Origin: Gammaproteobacteria bacterium Ga0074134
Lineage (GTDB): Bacteria > Pseudomonadota > Gammaproteobacteria > Ga0077554 > Ga007554
DNA length: 64,000 nt
Reading direction: 5' to 3'
Assembly (NCBI GenBank): GCA_001464965.1
Contig: LNEJ01000025.1
Span: 1 to 64,000 of the forward strand
Position 1 is the first letter of the stretch; each line of letters opens with the position of its first letter. The notes under the pieces were generated by a model. That model searched no databases, was not told where the DNA came from, and saw only the letters and a list, made by a program, of their open reading frames with translations. Shown one piece after another: positions 50,101 to 61,821 of the stretch. The position numbers and the translations under genes were made by a program.

Positions 50101-53100
50101 ATGATCGATAACATCATCGAATATTCGGCACGCAACCGCCTTGTCATCCTGGCGCTCTTCGCGCTGGTCATCGCGTGGGGGGGCTGGGCCGTCTATACCA
50201 CGCCCGTGGATGCCATTCCCGATCTTTCCGATAACCAGGTCATCGTCTTCACCGAGTATCCGGGCCGCGCGCCGCAGGTGGTGGAGAATCAGGTCACTTA
50301 TCCGCTGGTGGTCAACCTGCAAGGGCTTCCCAAGGTCCGCGCAGTGCGCGCCTCGTCGGCCTTCGGTTTTTCCATGATCTATGTCATTTTCGAGGACGAT
50401 GCCGACATCTACTGGGCGCGCACACGTGTGCTGGAGCGGCTCAACTATGCCGCCGCGCTGCTGCCGTCCAATGTGCGGCCTGCCCTCGGGCCGGATGGCA
50501 CGGGCGTCGGCCATGTGTTCTGGTACACCCTGCAGGGCAAGGGCTACGACCTCGAACAATTGCGCACTCTGCAGGACTGGTTCGTGCGCTATCAGCTGAA
50601 CACCGTGCCCGGTGTCGCCGAGGTGGCATCCATCGGCGGCTTCGTGCGCGAATACCAGATCGATCTCGACCCCAACCGCCTATTCGCCTATGGCATCAAA
50701 CTGAGTGATGTGGTCGAAGCGGTAAAGCAATCCAACAACGATGTGGGGGGCAGGTTGCTGGAACAAGCGGATGCCGAATATCTGATCCGCGGCCAGGGGT
50801 ATATCCAATCGAGCCAGGATCTGGAAAACATCGGGGTTGGGGCCGACATGCGCGGCGTCCCGGTCTACATCAAAAACCTCGGGACGGTGCAGCTCGGCGG
50901 GGCCATCCGCCGCGGCCTGCTGGATCTGAACGGAAAGGGGGAAGCGGTCGGCGGCATCGTGGTGATGCGCTACGGCGAGAACGCCAAGGATGTTATCGAC
51001 CGCGTCAAACAGAAGATCAAGATGATCGAACCGGGACTTCCTCCGGGCATCAAAATCATTGCCGCCTACGACCGTTCCGACCTCATCCTGCGCGCCATCG
51101 AGACGCTCAAGCGGGTGCTTGTCGAGGAGTCAGTGGTCGTCTCGCTGGTGGTGCTCATCATGCTGCTGCACCTGCGGAGCGCGCTGGTGATCGTGCTGAC
51201 CCTGCCTATCGCTGTGCTGATGGCATTCATCGCCATGAAATATCTGGGGGTCACCTCCAACATCATGTCGCTCGGCGGAATCGCCATCGCCATCGGCGTG
51301 CTGGTGGATGCGGGTGTGGTGATGGTGGAAAACTGCTATCGCCATCTCTCCGGGCTTGCGCCAGAGGAGCGAGATGAAAAGCGCCTGGAGGTGATCATAA
51401 GCGCGGCAAAGCATGTAGGCCGTCCGATCTTTTTCGCGCAGGCGATCATCATTCTGTCTTTCGTTCCGGTATTTCTTCTGGAGGGCCAAGAAGGCAAGCT
51501 GTTCCAGCCGCTGGCCTTCACCAAGACCTTCTCCATCATCTGCTCGGCGGTGATCGTCATCACCCTGGTGCCGGTGCTGATTTATTACTTCCTGCGCGGC
51601 AGGATGCCACGCGAGGAGGCCAATCCCGTTTCCAGTTTTTTCATCAAGGTGTATACGCCCATCGTCCATTGGGTGCTGAAATGGAAAAAGACCACCATCG
51701 CCCTCAATATCGTGGCGCTCGTCATCGCCGGCCGGCTATTCATGTCCGTCGGCAGCGAGTTCATGCCACCCCTGGACGAAGGATCGCTCCTTTACATGCC
51801 TGTCACGCTGCCCAATATCACCATCAGCGAGGCCAAGCGCATTATCCAAGTACAGAACCGCATCATCAAGACCGTGCCGGAAGTGGACCATGTGCTGGGC
51901 AAGGTGGGGCGCGCCGAGACCTCCACCGATCCCGCTCCGGTCTCGATGTTCGAAAACATCATCATCCTCAAGCCCAAGGAGCAATGGCGGACGGGGGTCA
52001 CCAAGGCCGATATCGTGAACGAACTTGACGGCAAGCTGCAGCAGATCGGCGTGAGGAACGGCTGGACCCAGCCTATCATCAATCGCATCAACATGCTCTC
52101 TACGGGGGTGCGCACCAATCTGGGGGTAAAAATCTTCGGCAAGGATCTCAATGTGCTGAAGGATCTGGCGATTGATGCGGAAAGCATACTCAGGGGCGTG
52201 CCTGGGGCCGCCGATGTGGTCGCCGAGCGGGTCACCAGCGGCAATTACGTGGACATTACGGTGGATCGGGAAGCCGCGGCGCGCTATGGCATCAGGGTCG
52301 GGGATATTCAGGAGGTGATCGAGATGGCGCTCGGAGGTGAAACGCTGACCACCGCCGTGGAAGGCAGAAACCGCTTCCCTATCCGTGTCCGCTATCTGCG
52401 TGAGCTGCGCGACAACATCCCGGTGATCCAGCGTATGCTCGTCTCCGGCATGGAAGGGACGCAGGTTCCGTTATCCCTGGTAACCAAGCTCAAGGTATCC
52501 TCCGGCGCCCCTGAGATCAACAGCGAGGGCGGGCTGCTGCGCACCGTTGTATTCCTGAACGTGCGTGGGCGGGATATGGGCGGCTTCGTCAACGAGGCGA
52601 AGCGCATCCTGGAACAGCAATTGAAACTCCCCGCCGGTTATTACGTCACCTGGTCGGGACAATGGGAAAACCAGGTACGGGCCAAGGCGCGCTTACAGAT
52701 CATTATTCCTGTCGCGGTGCTGGTAATTTTTGCATTGCTCTATTTCACTTTCCACTCTGTGCGTGACGCCGGTGTGGTGATACTTTCCGTGCCCTTCTCG
52801 CTGGTCGGGGGTATCTATCTGGTCTATATCCTGGGATACAACATGTCGGTCGCGGTGTGGGTCGGCTTTATCGCCCTCGCCGGCGTGGCGGTGCAGACCG
52901 GGGTGGTGATGCTGATTTACCTCAACGAAGCGCTGGACAAGCGGTTGTCGCAGGAGTCCGTCACGCAACAAGACATCTATCAGGCTGCCTACGAAGGTGC
53001 AGCGTTGCGCCTGCGGCCAAAATTGATGACTGTCGCGGTGGCCCTCATAGGACTGATCCCAATCATGTGGTCCACCAGCACGGGCGCCGACGTGATGAAA

Positions 53101-53301
53101 CCAATCGCCGCACCGATGATTGGCGGCATCATTTCCTCGGCGCTCAATGTGCTGCTGCTGACGCCGGCGATATTTGTGATGATGAAGTCGTATGATTTGA
53201 GGAGGGGGAAATTGAAACCATTACGCAGAACAGGCGGCTTGCAGCGGGGGATGGAGGTATTCGACAGCGGGACTCCGTCGTCAAAGGAAAGGGAGAAATG
53301 A
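50101..53301 (+). CDS. cusA: Heavy-metal RND pump, CusA-like, with chimeric C-terminus
   Basis: Inner-membrane proton-driven pump of the HME-RND family, 1066 residues, twelve helices. Three methionines sit where the CusA Cu(I)/Ag(I) relay residues are expected (LLYMPVT, PVSMFEN, INMLSTG), and GVLVDAGVVMVENCYRH holds the proton-relay Asp. Residues to about 1040 are normal. The final roughly 25 ([18 protein letters not shown] and a short charged tail) derive from the ATPase beta subunit found at 56249, so the end of the gene is a recombinant. Function is probably retained, since the added tail lies after the last helix. Confidence 0.93.
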   Translation: MIDNIIEYSARNRLVILALFALVIAWGGWAVYTTPVDAIPDLSDNQVIVFTEYPGRAPQVVENQVTYPLVVNLQGLPKVRAVRASSAFGFSMIYVIFEDDADIYWARTRVLERLNYAAALLPSNVRPALGPDGTGVGHVFWYTLQGKGYDLEQLRTLQDWFVRYQLNTVPGVAEVASIGGFVREYQIDLDPNRLFAYGIKLSDVVEAVKQSNNDVGGRLLEQADAEYLIRGQGYIQSSQDLENIGVGADMRGVPVYIKNLGTVQLGGAIRRGLLDLNGKGEAVGGIVVMRYGENAKDVIDRVKQKIKMIEPGLPPGIKIIAAYDRSDLILRAIETLKRVLVEESVVVSLVVLIMLLHLRSALVIVLTLPIAVLMAFIAMKYLGVTSNIMSLGGIAIAIGVLVDAGVVMVENCYRHLSGLAPEERDEKRLEVIISAAKHVGRPIFFAQAIIILSFVPVFLLEGQEGKLFQPLAFTKTFSIICSAVIVITLVPVLIYYFLRGRMPREEANPVSSFFIKVYTPIVHWVLKWKKTTIALNIVALVIAGRLFMSVGSEFMPPLDEGSLLYMPVTLPNITISEAKRIIQVQNRIIKTVPEVDHVLGKVGRAETSTDPAPVSMFENIIILKPKEQWRTGVTKADIVNELDGKLQQIGVRNGWTQPIINRINMLSTGVRTNLGVKIFGKDLNVLKDLAIDAESILRGVPGAADVVAERVTSGNYVDITVDREAAARYGIRVGDIQEVIEMALGGETLTTAVEGRNRFPIRVRYLRELRDNIPVIQRMLVSGMEGTQVPLSLVTKLKVSSGAPEINSEGGLLRTVVFLNVRGRDMGGFVNEAKRILEQQLKLPAGYYVTWSGQWENQVRAKARLQIIIPVAVLVIFALLYFTFHSVRDAGVVILSVPFSLVGGIYLVYILGYNMSVAVWVGFIALAGVAVQTGVVMLIYLNEALDKRLSQESVTQQDIYQAAYEGAALRLRPKLMTVAVALIGLIPIMWSTSTGADVMKPIAAPMIGGIISSALNVLLLTPAIFVMMKSYDLRRGKLKPLRRTGGLQRGMEVFDSGTPSSKEREK
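53122..53280 (+). repeat. Duplicated cusA-3'/atpD segments, copy 1 (deleted form)
   Basis: Bases 53122-53219 are identical to 55832-55929, and 53224-53280 match 56249-56305 with about four differences. In copy 2 the two blocks are 319 bp apart; here they are adjacent, so copy 1 lacks the YHS domain and the start of atpD. Confidence 0.9.
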
Positions 53302-53350
53302 CCAGACGGCACCCGCCAGATCGGTTATTGGTTAACAGCAAGAGGGAATC

Positions 53351-54724
53351 ATGAAGACCTTACGACTATTGCAACACGGTTACGCAGCCGCGCGCAGCGC
53401 TGTCTTGTTCAGTGCGTTTGTCGCCGCCGTCGCACTGGGAATGTATCCGAACGCGGCGCAGGCCGTGCCGAGCATGGCGCGCCAGACTGGCATGCCGTGC
53501 GCCGCCTGCCACACGGTATTCCCCGAACTGACATCGTTCGGGCGCCAGTTCAAGCTGCGCGGCTACAGCATGAGCGTGCCGAAGGACAGGAGCGACTCGA
53601 TCTTCGGCAACGTGCCGATCTCGGCTCTGCTGCAGGTTTCACGCAACACCACCAATAACGTCAGCACGCCCGGGGCCGAGTCCGAGCAGTTCCCGCGCGA
53701 CCGGGAAACCATCGTGCAGGCCGCAGGTCTCTACTACGGCGGCAAGATCACCGACAAGTCCGGCGGACTGGTGCAGTACTTCTACGACGGCATTGAGAAG
53801 AAGTGGGCAATGGAGATGTTCGACGTGCGCTGGGCCGACACGACGACCGCATTGGGCGGCAAGGAGACCATCTTCGGTTTTACCCTGAATAACAACCCGA
53901 CAGTCACTGACATCTACAACAGTACGCCGCAGTGGAGTTTCCCTCACACCGAAACGGCTGCGCTCATGCCGAACGCGCAGACGGCTATCGATATGCGGCT
54001 CGCGGGCCGGGTCGGCGGCCCCAGCGTGTACGCGATGTGGAATGATCTGCTCTACGGGGAGCTGGCCCTGTACCGCACCACCAAAACCGGCGCCTTGCGC
54101 CCGCTCGGCTGGGGCGTCGAAAAGGACGATCTCGTGAGTGGCACCGCGCCCTACTGGCGCATGGCCCTGCAGCGCGATTTCGGCTCGCACTTCTTCTCCG
54201 TGGGCACCTACGGCCTGTCGGCGCGCATCTATACCGACGCCAAGGATCAGAGTCTCGGCACGGACCGCTTCCGCGACTTTGCGATCGACGGGCAATACCA
54301 ATTCACCGGGGGCGATCACCTCGTCTCGGCGCAGGCCACACAGATCCGCGAGAAGCAGAAGCTCGATGCCGCGTTCGCGGCGGGCCTCGCCTCCAACCCG
54401 ACGAATACGCTGCGCACCACGCGGGCCGATGTGCATTACTGGTATAAACGCGCAGTCGGCGGCGGCTTCGGGATGTTCTCGACCACGGGCGATGCCGATC
54501 CCCTCAGATATATGATGCAACCAGTAATGGGCAGCGCCACGGGCAGCCCCAACACCCAGGGCTGGATGATCGACCTGAACTACCTGCCGGTGCAGAGCGT
54601 GAAGCTCGCGCTGCGCTATACGGCGTACACGGAGTTCAATGGCGCGGGCACCAACTACGACGGCTTCGGGCGCAACGCGAAGGATAACAACAGCGTCTTT
54701 TTGCTCGCCTGGCTGATGTTCTGA
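53351..54724 (+). CDS. Haem-bearing outer-membrane barrel protein, Cyc2-like (putative)
   Basis: 457 residues. Signal peptide (FVAAVALGMYPNAAQA, cleavage near residue 38); a small cytochrome region with one c-haem site, CAACH, in RQTGMPCAACHTVFPEL (about residues 46-62) and FGRQFKLRGYS; then about 380 residues of alternating hydrophobic/polar strands ending SVFLLAWLMF, a C-terminal aromatic typical of outer-membrane barrels. This N-terminal monohaem plus barrel plan is that of fused cytochrome-porins such as Cyc2. The CxxCH-to-FGR spacing resembles a wider uncharacterised family, so Cyc2 function (metal oxidation) is only a hypothesis. TGATG overlap with the next gene. Confidence 0.7.
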   Translation: MKTLRLLQHGYAAARSAVLFSAFVAAVALGMYPNAAQAVPSMARQTGMPCAACHTVFPELTSFGRQFKLRGYSMSVPKDRSDSIFGNVPISALLQVSRNTTNNVSTPGAESEQFPRDRETIVQAAGLYYGGKITDKSGGLVQYFYDGIEKKWAMEMFDVRWADTTTALGGKETIFGFTLNNNPTVTDIYNSTPQWSFPHTETAALMPNAQTAIDMRLAGRVGGPSVYAMWNDLLYGELALYRTTKTGALRPLGWGVEKDDLVSGTAPYWRMALQRDFGSHFFSVGTYGLSARIYTDAKDQSLGTDRFRDFAIDGQYQFTGGDHLVSAQATQIREKQKLDAAFAAGLASNPTNTLRTTRADVHYWYKRAVGGGFGMFSTTGDADPLRYMMQPVMGSATGSPNTQGWMIDLNYLPVQSVKLALRYTAYTEFNGAGTNYDGFGRNAKDNNSVFLLAWLMF

Positions 54725-55500
54725 TGACCATGGAACGCACGAATCCTCTGGGGCAGGCGCAAACACTGCGCGAACTGTCCCTCGCCCTGAGAACCCTCTT
54801 CACGGCATTCCTGCTCACGATCGGGTTCGGGTACCTTGCGGCGGTTTTCTACCTTTTTCTCGTGGATATCGATCCGCACTTGAAAATGGGAATGCGGCCC
54901 ATCGCCGGCATCGAGATGAAATATCGCGGCCAGCCATCCGGATCGCGCCTGGAGGCCGCGCTTCGCGGAGCGATGGCGGACAAGCTGCGTCCCGAAGAGC
55001 GCGACGCGATTGTGGGTTGGGTGCGCGGCGGCGCGACGCAAGCCGGTTTCGGGCAGATCAAACCGATCTTGGACAGGAGTTGCACGGTCTGCCACAGCGC
55101 GAAGTCGGGCCTGCCCGTTCCGCCGCTCGACAGCTTCGAGACGGTGGCCAAGCTCGCCGAGACCGATCGCGGCCCGAGTTTCGTGCAACTTGCGCGCGTG
55201 TCGCATGTACACCTGTTCGGCTTGAGCTTCATTTTCCTGCTGACAGGGACGATTTTCACGCTCACTGCTGTGGCGCCGACATTCAAGCTCACCGTGGTGG
55301 CACTGCCGTTCGTGGCGATCTGGGCGGACATCGCCTCGTGGTGGCTCACTCGCTACGAACCGCTATTCGCGTATGTCGTTTTCGTCGGCGGTGCGCTGAT
55401 GGGTGCGGCGCTCGCGGTGCAGATTCTCGTCCCGCTGTGGCAGATGTGGGCGCCGCGCAGCAACGCGACCGCAGCCACGGCACGACCATCCAAATCTTAA
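54724..55500 (+). CDS. Inner-membrane c-type cytochrome, unknown family
   Basis: 258 residues: a helix near residues 22-45 (AFLLTIGFGYLAAVFYLFLV), a periplasmic segment with one haem site CTVCH near residue 120, then three helices (HLFGLSFIFLLTGTIFTL, VVALPFVAIWADIASWW, YVVFVGGALMGAALAVQIL). His residues in SHVHLFGL and before could ligate further haem. Starts inside the stop of the barrel gene (TGATG), so the two are coupled. A plausible route from periplasm to quinone pool, or the reverse; inferred from topology only. Confidence 0.65.
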   Translation: MTMERTNPLGQAQTLRELSLALRTLFTAFLLTIGFGYLAAVFYLFLVDIDPHLKMGMRPIAGIEMKYRGQPSGSRLEAALRGAMADKLRPEERDAIVGWVRGGATQAGFGQIKPILDRSCTVCHSAKSGLPVPPLDSFETVAKLAETDRGPSFVQLARVSHVHLFGLSFIFLLTGTIFTLTAVAPTFKLTVVALPFVAIWADIASWWLTRYEPLFAYVVFVGGALMGAALAVQILVPLWQMWAPRSNATAATARPSKS

Positions 55501-55514
55501 CAAAGGAGCGAAAG

Positions 55515-57851
<2,337 letters not shown>

Positions 57852-57855
<4 letters not shown>

Positions 57856-58145
57856 GCAGCCAGAAACCGGATGGGGCCTTCGATGGAGAAAAACTCAAAA
57901 AGGCCGTGGAACGGCGGGTCGCGCGTATGAAGCAGGCGGATAAGGAACGCCCTACCTTGCTGGCGCAATCCGCCTATATTGGTGTGCTGGGCCTGATCTT
58001 CGTGCTGCCCGTCATCGGCGGCGCTTATCTCGGCCACTGGCTCGACAGCCTGCATGAAGGTTATTCGATAGGCTGGACCTTGAACATGATCATTCTTGGT
58101 CTGGCGATCGGTGCAATGAACGTTTATTTTTTCATAAAGGAATGA
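57852..58145 (+). CDS. atpQ: N-ATPase accessory membrane protein AtpQ (AtpI-like)
   Basis: 97 residues from the ATG at 57852 (ATGA overlap with atpC). Charged N-terminal half, then two helices (AYIGVLGLIFVLPVIGGAYL and WTLNMIILGLAIGAMNVYFF). Matches the AtpQ position in the N-ATPase order D-C-Q-R-B-E-F-A-G. The next gene expected, atpR, is missing. Confidence 0.85.
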
Positions 58146-58410
58146 GAGCCTGTCTATGAATAAATCATCCCTGCGTTGCCGCCCCAAAACACGCCAGGCA
58201 AGGCGCGAGGCGCGAAGTTTGGTTGTTCCAAATGAGCGGCGAGCAACGCCGCATGGCGTGTTTTGGGGCGCAACCCGAAGGGACGGGGCAGGTTTCCCGC
58301 AGTGCGGCGTCACACTTCGCTCATGTGCAACAAGCACACTACGCTCAGCGTTCCTTGCTCTGCGGGAAACCTGCCTCCGTCGCAGGAATGATTTATTCAT
58401 AGACAGGCTC
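58146..58410. mobile_element. MITE-like element, family A, full copy in place of atpR
   Basis: 265 bp with 30-bp terminal inverted repeats (58146-58175 and 58381-58410, one mismatch; outer GAGCCTGTCTATGAATAAAT). No transposase or other coding capacity. It starts one base after the atpQ stop and ends 5 bp before the atpB ATG. A second copy, lacking the left end, lies at 8871-9041. Confidence 0.88.
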
Positions 58411-58415
58411 TAACC

Positions 58416-59102
58416 ATGGCCAACCCCGATATTTTTATTACACCCGTATTCTCCGCCGGTCCGTTCATCATCACCAGCACAGTGGTGGTAACCTGGGGCA
58501 TCATGGCGGTACTGGGACTGACCGCATGGGGTTCGACACGCCGCCTGAGGCTTGATCCTGGGCACTGGCAGGTCGTTGTGGAGGGGCTTGTGCTGGCCAT
58601 CGAAGATGCCATCCGTGCCGTGTTGCCCGACCGGCCCTGCCAGTTGCTGCCCTTTATCGCCACGTTGTGGATTCTCATCGTCGTGGCCAATCTCGTCAGC
58701 CTGATTCCCGGCCTGCGTTCCCCTACCGGCGATTTGTCATTCACCGCCGCGCTGGCGATCCTGGTCTTCCTCGCCGTGCACTGGTATGGCATCAGCACCC
58801 ATGGCCTCAAGAACTATCTGTCCCATTATCTGAAACCGAATCCGCTGTTGCTGCCATTCCATATCATCAGCGAGATCTCGCGCACGCTCGCTTTGGCCGT
58901 CCGCCTGTTCGGCAACATCTTCAGCCTGCAGATGGCAGCGCTGCTGGTGTTGCTGGTGGCGGGCTTTCTCGCGCCGGTGCCGGTGCTTATGCTGCACATC
59001 ATCGAGGCCCTGGTGCAGGCGTATATCTTCGGCATGCTGGCGCTGATCTACGTCGCTGGGGCGATTCAGACTCAACAAGTCAAACATGGAGAGACCGTAT
59101 GA
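58416..59102 (+). CDS. atpB: N-ATPase subunit a
   Basis: 228 residues, about six helices. The essential Arg is in ALAVRLFGNIFSLQMAALL, and the C-terminal helix IIEALVQAYIFGMLALIYV is typical. The ATG sits 5 bp after a repeat element and has no good ribosome site. ATGA overlap with atpE. Confidence 0.93.
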   Translation: MANPDIFITPVFSAGPFIITSTVVVTWGIMAVLGLTAWGSTRRLRLDPGHWQVVVEGLVLAIEDAIRAVLPDRPCQLLPFIATLWILIVVANLVSLIPGLRSPTGDLSFTAALAILVFLAVHWYGISTHGLKNYLSHYLKPNPLLLPFHIISEISRTLALAVRLFGNIFSLQMAALLVLLVAGFLAPVPVLMLHIIEALVQAYIFGMLALIYVAGAIQTQQVKHGETV

Positions 59103-59365
59103 AAGACATGACGTGGTTTGCCCTGGGATCGACTGTAGCCGCAGCGCTGGCCATCGCCATCGGCGCGATGCTGCCGGCCATTGCGATGGGGCGCGCCATC
59201 ACCCAGGCGCTCGACGCCCTGGCGCGGCAGCCCGAGGCTGAAAAGTCGATCACGCGAACATTGTTTATCGGTCTGGCGATGATCGAATCACTGGCCATTT
59301 ATGTCCTGGTGATCGTATTGATCATCCTGTTCAGAAATCCTTTGCTGGAGTATGTGCTCAAATAG
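59099..59365 (+). CDS. atpE: N-ATPase subunit c
   Basis: 88-residue two-helix rotor subunit. Loop ARQPEAEKS; the ion-binding Glu is in MIESLAIYVLVIVLIIL, with adjacent Ser and a Tyr four residues on, as in Na+-type rotors. Helix 1 has IAMGRAI, with Met where Na+-type c subunits usually have Gln or Glu. ATG inside the atpB stop. Confidence 0.92.
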   Translation: MKDMTWFALGSTVAAALAIAIGAMLPAIAMGRAITQALDALARQPEAEKSITRTLFIGLAMIESLAIYVLVIVLIILFRNPLLEYVLK

Positions 59366-59380
59366 CGCTTTTTTCTTAAG

Positions 59381-59551
59381 CCGGATTATTCATGAACAGC
59401 GCCACGAGAGGCCGTGAGGCCATGAAGATGCAAGGCGCGCGACAAAAAATGCGCCCAGGCGTACTTACGGTACGTCGAGTACATTTTTCGAGCGCAACAC
59501 CGCAGATTCATGGTCTTACGGACACGCAGTAGCTGTTCATGAATAATCCGG
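59381..59551. mobile_element. MITE-like element, family B, between atpE and atpF
   Basis: 171 bp with perfect 20-bp terminal inverted repeats (CCGGATTATTCATGAACAGC at 59381-59400; complement at 59532-59551). No coding potential. It separates atpE from atpF, but a good AAGGGG ribosome site remains for atpF. Confidence 0.85.
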
Positions 59552-59582
59552 GTGAAGTACCACCGGCAAAAAGGGGCGACAT

Positions 59583-60332
59583 ATGGAATTCAACTGGACA
59601 ACGTTTGCGCTCGAGATCATCAACTTTCTGGTTCTGCTCTGGATCCTGAAACGCTTTCTTTACAAGCCGGTGATGGATGCCGTCACGCAACGCAGGTCTG
59701 TCATCGAAAAAAGCCTGGCAGAGACGCAGGCAATGCAGGTTGAGGCCGAGTCGCTCAAACGGCAATATCAGGACCGCCTCACCGACTGGGAACGCGAAAA
59801 GGCCGGCTTGCGAACCTCCGTGTTCGAAGAGGTCAACGCGGAGCGCGCACGGTCGATGGCGGCATTGCAAGCCGCGCTGGAACAGGAGCGCGAAAGGAGC
59901 CGCGTGCTGGAGCAGCAGCAGGCGACCGAATTGCGGCGCGCACTGGAAGAAGAGGCCATGGTTCACGCAGGACAGTTTGCCGCTCGCCTGTTGTCCCGCC
60001 TGACCACTATCGAATTGGAAAGCAGAATAGGCGAAGTGGTGCTGGAAGACCTGCCGCATCTTCCCGATGAAAAACTGCAAGCAATACGCGCTGCCTGTCA
60101 GGAACAAAACTCCACCATAAAAGTGACCAGCGCCTACCCCATCGGCGAGTCCCAGCGCAATGCCTTTGTACAAGCGCTCGGTAACCTGGCCGGGAAAGAT
60201 ATTGCGTGCGAGTTCGCACAGGATGGTCGTTTGATGGCAGGGTTCCGCATCGGCATTGGCCCCTGGATTCTGCATGCCAATCTGCTGGATGAGTTGAGAT
60301 TTTTCGGGGAGGCCGCCCATCATGGAAGTTGA
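59583..60332 (+). CDS. atpF: N-ATPase subunit b with delta-like C-terminus
   Basis: 249 residues: one helix ([20 protein letters not shown]), a long coiled coil (about 35-130; [20 protein letters not shown]) and a C-terminal domain (about 140-249; [20 protein letters not shown]) resembling delta/OSCP. Such long AtpF replaces a separate delta gene in N-ATPases, which agrees with the absence of atpH here. Overlaps atpA by 11 bp. Confidence 0.9.
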   Translation: MEFNWTTFALEIINFLVLLWILKRFLYKPVMDAVTQRRSVIEKSLAETQAMQVEAESLKRQYQDRLTDWEREKAGLRTSVFEEVNAERARSMAALQAALEQERERSRVLEQQQATELRRALEEEAMVHAGQFAARLLSRLTTIELESRIGEVVLEDLPHLPDEKLQAIRAACQEQNSTIKVTSAYPIGESQRNAFVQALGNLAGKDIACEFAQDGRLMAGFRIGIGPWILHANLLDELRFFGEAAHHGS

Positions 60333-61821
60333 GCAGAATCCCGCCGGCCCTTCCCCCATCGCTGAGCCAGGAGGCTTGTCGCACTACCGGTTCGGCCTGC
60401 GCATTGCCGAGCAGGGAAGCATCCTGTCCATTGGCGATGGCATTGCCTGGGTCAAGGGGCTGCCGTCTGCTGCGATGGACGAGGTCCTCCATTTCGAGGA
60501 CGGTAGCCGGGGGCTGGTTTTCCACCTTGCCGACGACCGGGTCGGCGCCATCCTCTTGCAGCAGACCGGCGCCTTGACCGCCGGTGTCGCCGTTTACCTA
60601 TCCGGCCAACGCCTCGCCATAGCAACGGGCGAAGCCCTGCTCGGACGTGTCATCGACCCCCTGGGTAACGTGCTCGACGGAGGCCCGCCGCCGGAATGCA
60701 GGCATCGGCGCGATCTGGAGGTGCCGTCGCCCCCCATCGTGGCGCGCGATTTCGTGTCTGCCCCCCTTTATACGGGCAACAAGATGATCGACACGCTGAT
60801 TCCTGTCGGCAAGGGGCAGCGGCAACTGATTATCGGGGACAACGCCGTGGGCAAAAGCGCGCTGGCGATCGATACCGTGATCAACCAGAAGGGCAAGGAT
60901 GTCCGTTGTATTTATGTCATCATCGGCCAGAAGCGTTCGAGCGTCGTCAACACCATCGAAACGCTGCGTCGCGCCGGTGCCATGGAACATACTATGGTGG
61001 TCGTCGCCGAAGCCACGGCGATGCCCGGGCTCAAGTATCTCGCGCCGTTCGCTGGCTGCGCCGTGGCCGAGACGTGGATGGGGCAAGGCAACGATACACT
61101 TGTGATTTACGACGACCTGACCACTCATGCCCGCGCTTATCGTGAATTGGCGCTGCTGTTGCGCCGCCCGCCGGGGCGCGAGGCCTACCCGGGCGACATA
61201 TTTTATCTGCATTCACGCCTGCTGGAGCGTTCCACCCGCCTTGCGCCTGCCCATGGCGGCGGCAGTATGACGGCGCTGCCCATCGTCGAAACCGAACAGG
61301 GAGAGATTGCCTCTTATATTCCCACCAACCTGATTTCGATCACCGATGGACAGATCCATCTCGACCAGCGCCTCTTTGCCGGCGGTTTCCTGCCAGCCAT
61401 CAATGTGACCCGCTCAGTTTCGCGCATCGGCGGCAAGGCGCAACATCCGCGCATCAAGCAGGAGGCAGGACGCATGAAGCTCGATTACTTGCAGTTCCTG
61501 GAGCTGGAGGTATTCACCCGGTTTGGTTCGCGCCTGGAGGCTTCCATGGAGGCGAAAATCCGGCGCGGCCGCGCACTGCGCGAAATTTTTAAGCAAGACC
61601 GGCTCTCCCCCCTGCCCATCGAATTTCAACTGTCCTGGATGGTGGCCTTCAACGAAGGGTTATTCGACAACATTGACATCGAAGCGATCCCTCCCTGCCT
61701 GGAACGGATCAAGGCTGGCGTGGAAAACAGCGATCTCGGCCTCGGGGACAGCCGGGAGCGATGGCTGCAAAGCGTTACGGACTGGATGAAAGAGGGAGCT
61801 GACCATGAGCAGACGGCATGA
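60322..61821 (+). CDS. atpA: N-ATPase subunit alpha
   Basis: 499 residues. P-loop [16 protein letters not shown] near residue 176 (GDNAVGKS in place of the usual GDRQTGKT), [20 protein letters not shown], and the Arg-finger region [34 protein letters not shown]-terminal beta barrel with [16 protein letters not shown]. Overlaps atpG by 17 bp. Confidence 0.95.
   Translation: MEVEQNPAGPSPIAEPGGLSHYRFGLRIAEQGSILSIGDGIAWVKGLPSAAMDEVLHFEDGSRGLVFHLADDRVGAILLQQTGALTAGVAVYLSGQRLAIATGEALLGRVIDPLGNVLDGGPPPECRHRRDLEVPSPPIVARDFVSAPLYTGNKMIDTLIPVGKGQRQLIIGDNAVGKSALAIDTVINQKGKDVRCIYVIIGQKRSSVVNTIETLRRAGAMEHTMVVVAEATAMPGLKYLAPFAGCAVAETWMGQGNDTLVIYDDLTTHARAYRELALLLRRPPGREAYPGDIFYLHSRLLERSTRLAPAHGGGSMTALPIVETEQGEIASYIPTNLISITDGQIHLDQRLFAGGFLPAINVTRSVSRIGGKAQHPRIKQEAGRMKLDYLQFLELEVFTRFGSRLEASMEAKIRRGRALREIFKQDRLSPLPIEFQLSWMVAFNEGLFDNIDIEAIPPCLERIKAGVENSDLGLGDSRERWLQSVTDWMKEGADHEQTA

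Noticed and set aside
53639-54766. 375-codon antisense ORF in the cytochrome-barrel gene
   Set aside because: The plus strand has a signal peptide, CxxCH and coupled neighbours; the antisense product has none of these.
58156-58413. Small plus-strand ORF inside the family A element, possibly a degenerate atpR
   Set aside because: The translation is Arg/Cys-rich with no transmembrane helices, and the sequence recurs at 8871 outside any ATPase operon, so it is repeat DNA.
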